DNA from: Chryseobacterium sp. CH25
Lineage (GTDB): Bacteria; Bacteroidota; Bacteroidia; Flavobacteriales; Weeksellaceae
Length of the DNA: 64,000 bases
Direction of reading: 5' to 3'
Assembly: GCF_004119455.1 (NCBI RefSeq)
Contig: NZ_NRQT01000014.1
Location: 1-64,000, forward strand
A program made the translations under genes and the position numbers. Below, one piece after another: positions 59,166 to 64,000 of the stretch. The number at the start of each line of letters is the position of its first letter. Within the stretch, counting starts at the first letter, position 1. The notes beneath the pieces were generated by a model. The model searched no databases. It was not told the origin of the DNA and worked only from the letters and a program-made list of their open reading frames with translations.

Positions 59166-59923
59166 TACTTCTTACCGATAAAATTTAAACGAACATCCGT
59201 AGGAGAAACTATTTCAGGATTTCTCTTGAAATAATCAATATATAAATCTCTAAGCTTAACTCCCGTAGGAATTGATTCACCTTTTGAAAAGAATTTCATA
59301 TTATCACCACCTAAAGCCAGATAATCTGAGGTTGCAATATAGTAATCTTTGTTAGGATCTACTTCTTTCCCGTTAATTAAAGATTTGGATAGTTGTCCGT
59401 TTTTTGTTTCAATATATAAATGGGAGACTGGATTGTTGACCTGTGTTTTAGCATAGTATTCAAAAAGTCCCGGTAAATCTGCGCCTTTCATTTTTACAAT
59501 AATCAGTTCATTCTCAAAAGGCATTACTTCGAAAAGGTTTTTCAGCATAATATCACCTTTTCCAATTGTAGTACGGATTCCACCAATATTGATTAGCGCA
59601 GCGTCTACATTTTGTTTAAGATGAGTTTTCGTCCATTCATCCCCGCCTTCAAGAGTATAATCTGCTAAAAGATTTCCCAGGTTGCTGTTATCTCCCTGCT
59701 TTGTAAGGTCTGTATTGGTGTGAGAGATTTTCTGATTCATCTCTTTATCCAATTTCTTCTTATAAGGTTCAATAAATTTTACAAACTCATCATCATTCTT
59801 TAGCTCATTATTAATAGAAATGTTTTTCTGGGTCTTTACATTCACAAGCTGCGGCGCAGAAGCCGTTTTGCATGCAGTAAGAGATGCCAGAGCAATTCCT
59901 AATAACAAGAATTTATTTTTCAT
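59165..59923 (-). CDS. 5'-nucleotidase C-terminal-domain lipoprotein
   Basis: A lipoprotein (LLLGIALASLTAC) of about 252 residues with the 5'-nucleotidase C-terminal domain: NLLADYTLEG, NIGGIRTTIGKGDIMLKNLFEVMPFENELIIVKMKGADL and YYIATSDYLALGGDNMKFF. It overlaps the catalytic-domain gene by one base (ATGGATAG), so a UshA-type enzyme is split into two adjacent subunits. Start at MKNKFLLLG, 59923. Confidence 0.9.
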   Translation of the reverse strand: MKNKFLLLGIALASLTACKTASAPQLVNVKTQKNISINNELKNDDEFVKFIEPYKKKLDKEMNQKISHTNTDLTKQGDNSNLGNLLADYTLEGGDEWTKTHLKQNVDAALINIGGIRTTIGKGDIMLKNLFEVMPFENELIIVKMKGADLPGLFEYYAKTQVNNPVSHLYIETKNGQLSKSLINGKEVDPNKDYYIATSDYLALGGDNMKFFSKGESIPTGVKLRDLYIDYFKRNPEIVSPTDVRLNFIGKK

Positions 59924-60117
59924 ATGCTGTAAATTATTTTTGTAAAGATCATATGCAATCACTGATTACTTCGGTGTTTTTGTAAACAATTTCTGTTATA
60001 GTAATTTCATAATATCTTTTAGTATATGCAAATATAACTATATGTATAATAAAACATTATTATTTATTATAAATTCTTATTGTAAATGATTAAATTTGGC
60101 AAAAATAATTCGAACAG

Positions 60118-60990
60118 ATGAGCATTTTAAAAGGAGTAGGTGTTGCGTTGGTAACACCCTTTAATGAAGATTTATCCGTTGACTTCGACAGTTTAACAAA
60201 ACTTGTTGAATATAATATTGAAAACGGAACCAATTATTTGGTAGTATTGGGAACTACAGCTGAGGCTGCAACGCTTTCTGATGAAGAGAAGAAACAGGTA
60301 ATTGAGCATATCATTAAGGTGAATAATAAACGTCTTCCTTTGGTTTTAGGAATTGGCGGTAACAATACTCTTGAAGTCAAGAAACAGATTGAAGAAGCAG
60401 ATCTTTCTGCATTTGAAGCGGTACTTTCTGTATCTCCATATTACAATAAACCTAATCAGGAAGGTCTTTATCAACATTATAAAGCCTTAGCTTCTACAGG
60501 TAAAAATATTATCATTTATAATGTTCCGTCCAGAACCGGGCAGAATGTTGATGCAGATACGACACTTCGTCTTGCAAAGGAATTCCCGAATCTATTCATG
60601 ATTAAAGAGGCATCTCCAAATATCTTACAGTATTTTGATATCCTTAGAAAGAAACCGGAAGGATTCTCTTTGGTTTCAGGTGATGACGAATTCACTCTTC
60701 CTGTAACCTTAGCAGGTGGTGATGGCGTAATTTCTGTAATAGGGCAGGGGTATCCGAAAGAATTCTCTACTATGGTGCAATTGGCCTTTGAAGGAAAGGT
60801 AAAGGAAGCGTATGAGATTCACAATAAATTGGTGGATATTACCCGTCTTATTTTTGCAGAAGGAAATCCTTGTGGTATTAAAGTCGTGTTAACAGAAAAA
60901 GGAATCATTAAGAATTATCTGAGACTTCCTTTAGTTCAGGCATCAGAAGGACTTTATGCTAAAATTAAAGCTGAGATGGCTAACATTTAA
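60118..60990 (+). CDS. dapA: 4-hydroxy-tetrahydrodipicolinate synthase
   Basis: A 290-residue TIM-barrel aldolase condensing pyruvate with aspartate semialdehyde in lysine/diaminopimelate synthesis. VALVTPFNEDLSVDFDSL, GTTAEAATL (substrate threonines), SPYYNKPNQEGLYQHYKA (catalytic Tyr about 133), FMIKEAS (Schiff-base Lys about 162) and SGDDEFTLPVTLAGGDGVISV are all present. TAAATTTG at 60091-60098 fits the -7 element. Confidence 0.95.
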   Translation: MSILKGVGVALVTPFNEDLSVDFDSLTKLVEYNIENGTNYLVVLGTTAEAATLSDEEKKQVIEHIIKVNNKRLPLVLGIGGNNTLEVKKQIEEADLSAFEAVLSVSPYYNKPNQEGLYQHYKALASTGKNIIIYNVPSRTGQNVDADTTLRLAKEFPNLFMIKEASPNILQYFDILRKKPEGFSLVSGDDEFTLPVTLAGGDGVISVIGQGYPKEFSTMVQLAFEGKVKEAYEIHNKLVDITRLIFAEGNPCGIKVVLTEKGIIKNYLRLPLVQASEGLYAKIKAEMANI

Positions 60991-61011
60991 TTATTAAACA
61001 TCATACAATAC

Positions 61012-61047
61012 AAAAAAGTGAAAAGTTCAGGCTTTTCACTTTTTTTA
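61012..61047 (+). terminator. Intrinsic terminator after dapA
   Basis: A 14-bp stem AAAAAAGTGAAAAG/CTTTTCACTTTTTT with a 6-nt loop and a T tail. Confidence 0.92.
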
Positions 61048-61064
61048 ATCATAATCCATAAAAT

Positions 61065-61568
61065 ATGAAATTAATACAAGCAACAGGAAAGGATATTCCC
61101 CTGATTCAGGATCTGGCAAGAAGATCATGGGAAAATGCCTATGCAGAGATCCTTTCCGAAGAACAAATGGAGTATATGCTTTCCGAAATGTATTCGGAAC
61201 AGGAAATTGAAAGTCAACTCCAGAATCCTGATTACCACTATTATCTGATTGAAGATGAAAATAGTAACTCTTACGAAGGATTTATCGGGTACGAACACAA
61301 TTATGAAGGTAAAACTACAAAGCTGCACCGCATTTATCTTGTTCCGGAAAGTAAAGGGAAGGGATTTGGAAAAGGGGCACTTCTGTTTTTAAATAAAAAA
61401 GTATCTGAGAATGGAAATAATAGAATTATCCTTAATGTGAATAAAAATAATGCTGCCAGAAATTTCTATGAATCTCAAGGCTACAAGGTGTATGATGAAG
61501 GTGTTTTCGATATCGGAAACGGATTTGTGATGGATGATTTTTTAATGGAATTTCTAATTCACGGGTAA
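61065..61568 (+). CDS. GNAT acetyltransferase
   Basis: A 167-residue acetyltransferase with AYAEILSEEQMEYMLSEMYS (typical of a GNAT subset), LHRIYLVPESKGKGFGKGALLFLNKKV as the acetyl-CoA site and LNVNKNNAARNFYESQGYKV. Single gene; acceptor unknown. Confidence 0.9.
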   Translation: MKLIQATGKDIPLIQDLARRSWENAYAEILSEEQMEYMLSEMYSEQEIESQLQNPDYHYYLIEDENSNSYEGFIGYEHNYEGKTTKLHRIYLVPESKGKGFGKGALLFLNKKVSENGNNRIILNVNKNNAARNFYESQGYKVYDEGVFDIGNGFVMDDFLMEFLIHG

Positions 61569-61861
61569 TTGACTTAAAATTTTGTAACTTTATCACGTAA
61601 TTCTATAACAGGTGATTTCTTTTTTTGAATCATCTTTGTTTCAGAACCAAATCACTTATAATAATACATTCATATGCTTGGTTTTGAGCTGACATAGCTT
61701 TTTATCAGTATATTTTTTTCATCCTTAGTGTTTAAATTCCTGTATTTTCGGATACAGGAGTTTTTGCGTATATATGTTATGTTAAAAAAATATCTCCTAT
61801 TTCACATTTAATTGAAATAAATTATTATATTTACTAAAAAAATAGGCTTACTTATACCAGG

Positions 61862-62443
61862 ATGAAAATGTACGTTAAATTTGATTTCAATGCTCTTTGT
61901 AAAAAGGTATTGGACGAAAAGCTGAAGGAGCACGGGCTGAAATACCGGTTGCTGAACTTCGGTGAGGTGGAGTTCTATGAACCTTTTACTCAGGAACAGC
62001 ATAATCTATTCAAGAAAAATCTTGGGGATTATGGTATTGAGATCATAGAAAGCCAGAAAACGGCTTTGGTACAGAAAATAAAAGATACTATTGTGGAGCT
62101 TGTCTTTTCTGAAGAGATAATTCCCGTAAAAGCATCCATTTATATTTCTGAAAAACTGAATCACAGCTATGGATATCTTTCCAATCTGTTTTCAGAGGTT
62201 GCTTATACTTCTATTGAGAATTTTATTATTCTCCAGAAAATAGAGCATGCAAAAGCTCTGATTATTAGAAATAAGCAAAGTCTTACCGAAATTGCCCATA
62301 AACTGAATTATTCCAGTGTGGCGCATTTAAGTACTCAGTTTAAAAATACGACAGGAATTACTCCCTCACAGTTTCAAAAGATCATAGGAAAAAGAAGAAG
62401 AGCCCAAAGCATGGTAACAAACCCTAAAATGCAGTATGAATAA
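61862..62443 (+). CDS. AraC-family regulator
   Basis: A 193-residue protein. The first 75 residues are a small alpha/beta domain (CKKVLDEKLKEHGLKYRLLNFGEVEFYEP) and residues 100-180 a two-helix-turn-helix AraC domain ending with SLTEIAHKLNYSSVAHLSTQFKNTTGITPSQFQK. Its stop region overlaps the receiver gene by eight bases, so the two are coupled. It may be controlled by that partner rather than by a ligand pocket. Confidence 0.88.
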   Translation: MKMYVKFDFNALCKKVLDEKLKEHGLKYRLLNFGEVEFYEPFTQEQHNLFKKNLGDYGIEIIESQKTALVQKIKDTIVELVFSEEIIPVKASIYISEKLNHSYGYLSNLFSEVAYTSIENFIILQKIEHAKALIIRNKQSLTEIAHKLNYSSVAHLSTQFKNTTGITPSQFQKIIGKRRRAQSMVTNPKMQYE

Positions 62444-62882
62444 AGAATTTCTGAACGTAATTATAACAGATAACGATGAAAACACCTTAATTTTTTTTAA
62501 AAATATATTCAAAGAGCTGAAGATCTCTATAAAAGTTCAATGTTTCAATAATGGAAAAGGTTTGATGGAGTATCTCAATAACAATGATGCTGTAGTTCCC
62601 GAAATTGTTTTTATTAATTATACTATTCCCGGAAAAAAGAGCATGGAATGTATTGATGAACTGAAAGCCAATCCAAAGTTCAGTAATATGGTGACTGCCA
62701 TTTATAGTGAAGAGATCTCCGAAAATGAAATTGAAGAAGCCTTTGTAAGAGGAAACAATATCTGTATAAGAAAACCTTCCGATTTTGGAACTTTAAAAAA
62801 AGTACTTACGGAAGTTATTACCATCAATTGGCAATATCATACCTCTGGTTTGAATAAAGAGAATTTTATTCTAAAGATTTGA
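62436..62882 (+). CDS. Receiver-domain protein lacking the phospho-acceptor aspartate
   Basis: A 148-residue single receiver domain. The acidic pair is in TDNDEN, and the switch lysine in CIRKPSD. The phospho-acceptor position reads VFINYTIPG, Asn instead of Asp, so it is probably a phosphorylation-independent pseudo-receiver. Overlap with the AraC gene suggests a regulatory pair. Confidence 0.8.
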   Translation: MNKEFLNVIITDNDENTLIFFKNIFKELKISIKVQCFNNGKGLMEYLNNNDAVVPEIVFINYTIPGKKSMECIDELKANPKFSNMVTAIYSEEISENEIEEAFVRGNNICIRKPSDFGTLKKVLTEVITINWQYHTSGLNKENFILKI

Positions 62883-63447
62883 TTAACATGTTGTTTTAAA
62901 CTTTCATTTTAAAAGAATGAAATGTTATTTATTGTATAATATTCACATTAAAGTGAAAATTTTATAACTAATAACTGAAATAATATAAAAAAGAAGACAG
63001 GTAATATGCAGACATTTGTAAATGTAAACCTAGTGACACAAATTAGATTATATACATGAAGATACAGATGAATGAGAAGTAATTGTTTCTACAGTAAAAA
63101 TATATAAATCACGATGTAAACAAAATGGGTTATATTCATTTCCAATTTTAAAGCATAGAAGATCTTTAAACAAAACGGTACAATCATGAAAACTCGAAAT
63201 AGTTGGAGATATTTTTATTCGTTTCATTCCCTCATCTCCACTAGACACAGTTAGTTTTTATAATAAGCAAGTTGGAAAAATAATTCATTTTGTTTTTTTA
63301 TAATTTATTTTAATAGTGATGACTTATCTTCAAATAATATATAGATATTTTCACACCACATCACAAAATATTAAGTATAAGCTATTAAAATAAATTTTTA
63401 AAACAGACCAAAAGTAATTTCTTCTAAATAACAGTTTTATAAGGGGA
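62883..63447. other. Long intergenic region ending in a plus-strand terminator
   Basis: Some 565 AT-rich bases without a credible ORF; the 66-codon minus-strand frame at 63048-63248 has no family features. No tRNA-like or Y-like fold was found. A terminator follows on the plus strand, leaving room for an unrecognised short RNA. Confidence 0.45.
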
Positions 63448-63477
63448 CCGCAGGAAGTTTTTTTCTGCGGTTTTTTT
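63448..63477 (+). terminator. Plus-strand intrinsic terminator with no adjacent gene
   Basis: Stem CCGCAG/CTGCGG with an 11-nt loop followed by seven T. The U-tract is on the plus strand, whereas the neighbouring recG gene is on minus. It may end readthrough from the receiver gene 560 nt upstream, or a small RNA. Confidence 0.75.
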
Positions 63478-64000
63478 ATGAAATTTTACTCCATTTATTT
63501 TTCCCTTTATAGTACTTTATATAGTAATTTTTAATAATCAGATTGTCTTGTCTGGACAGCATAGGATCAGCTTCAAGGATTTTATCAACTGTATTTTTAG
63601 TTGTCTTAATAATAGCTGAATCATTTACCAAATCCAGTCTTTTAAAATCAACCACACCACTTTGTTGGGTTCCTAAAATATCACCGGGACCACGAAGCTG
63701 CATATCAACTTCAGAAATTTTAAAACCATCATTGGTTTCAGTCATTGTTTTAATACGGGTTCTGCTTTCCTTGGATAGCTTATCGGAAGTCATCAGAATA
63801 CAGTAGCTCTGTTCAGCACCTCTTCCTACACGTCCTCTGAGCTGATGAAGCTGTGAAAGGCCAAACCTCTCAGAACTTTCAATAACCATTACTGAAGCAT
63901 TCGGAACATTTACCCCTACTTCAATAACAGTAGTAGCCACCATAATTTCAGCTTTTCCTGAGGCGAAATAAGCCATAGCAGCATCCTTTTCATCCGGTTT
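63476..64000 (-). CDS. recG: ATP-dependent DNA helicase RecG, C-terminal part
   Basis: The last 174 codons of RecG, running off the right edge. Visible are IMVATTVIEVGVNVPNASVM, SERFGLSQLHQLRGRVGRG (motif VI with the RecG QLRGRVGRG) and MQLRGPGDILGTQQSG, diagnostic of RecG against UvrB or Mfd. RecG reverses stalled forks and remodels branched DNA. The frame remains open to base 64000. Confidence 0.95.
   Translation of the reverse strand, partial: KPDEKDAAMAYFASGKAEIMVATTVIEVGVNVPNASVMVIESSERFGLSQLHQLRGRVGRGAEQSYCILMTSDKLSKESRTRIKTMTETNDGFKISEVDMQLRGPGDILGTQQSGVVDFKRLDLVNDSAIIKTTKNTVDKILEADPMLSRQDNLIIKNYYIKYYKGKNKWSKIS

Noticed and set aside
63048..63248. A 66-codon minus-strand ORF before recG
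   Set aside because: No signal peptide, domain or start context; composition matches random AT-rich sequence.

Overview
The window looks like a chromosome segment of a Chryseobacterium-like flavobacterium (Bacteroidota). It is AT-rich, promoters carry the TAnnTTTG -7 element, Shine-Dalgarno sites are rare, tRNA genes lack an encoded CCA, and it has type IX secretion C-terminal domains, porZ next to recO, mqo, and Bacteroidota-style lipoproteins. This is read from protein and signal character; no database was searched.

Layout. 1-2.43 kb: an array of 14 tRNA or tRNA-like genes, one per amino-acid type, mixed with a family of five conserved hairpins (GTC-AGNGCAGAAG core) and palindromic spacer repeats. 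2.5-9.6 kb: a co-directional nucleic-acid processing cassette: RNase H-fold YkuK-like protein, cyclic-phosphate-processing receiver domain (cREC) overlapping an Rnl2-type RNA ligase, tRNase Z-like metallo-beta-lactamase, metallophosphoesterase, two tandem DEDDh exonucleases and a Pif1-like helicase. 9.6-11.3 kb (minus): MarR regulator, GIY-YIG-like protein, alpha/beta hydrolase. 11.7-18.3 kb: two paralogous large repeat proteins (DUF6493-like) and a SWIM zinc-finger protein. 19.3-23.1 kb: a Ro60/Rsr homologue (TROVE plus vWA), a hypothetical protein, a small basic CxxC protein, and seven Y-RNA candidates, several with a circularly permuted tRNA-like module. Three copies of one promoter box, each exactly 13 nt from TTTG, tie the Ro60 gene and the two RNA transcripts together. 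23.1-28.6 kb: HTH pair, SulP transporter, and an EF-G paralogue behind a leader-peptide/terminator module. 28.9-34.9 kb: tellurite/stress (ter) locus. 35-46 kb: TetR, catalase-like protein, FKBP, Rrf2 with two matching operators, gpsA, M23 peptidase. 46.3-49 kb: three secreted proteins. 49.5-64 kb: mqo, aminoglycoside nucleotidyltransferase-like gene, GMC oxidoreductase, recO-porZ, split 5'-nucleotidase pair, dapA, AraC/receiver pair, and the 3' end of recG.

The most notable content is RNA-centred. The tRNA array with ligation and end-processing enzymes, and the Ro60/Y-RNA locus 10 kb away, could together supply, repair and survey tRNA-like RNAs. That functional link is inference.

Quality warning: six genes are interrupted at seven sites, each restored by adding one base to an A or T homopolymer (A4-A6 or T6). 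This pattern suggests homopolymer under-calling in the assembly rather than true pseudogenes.
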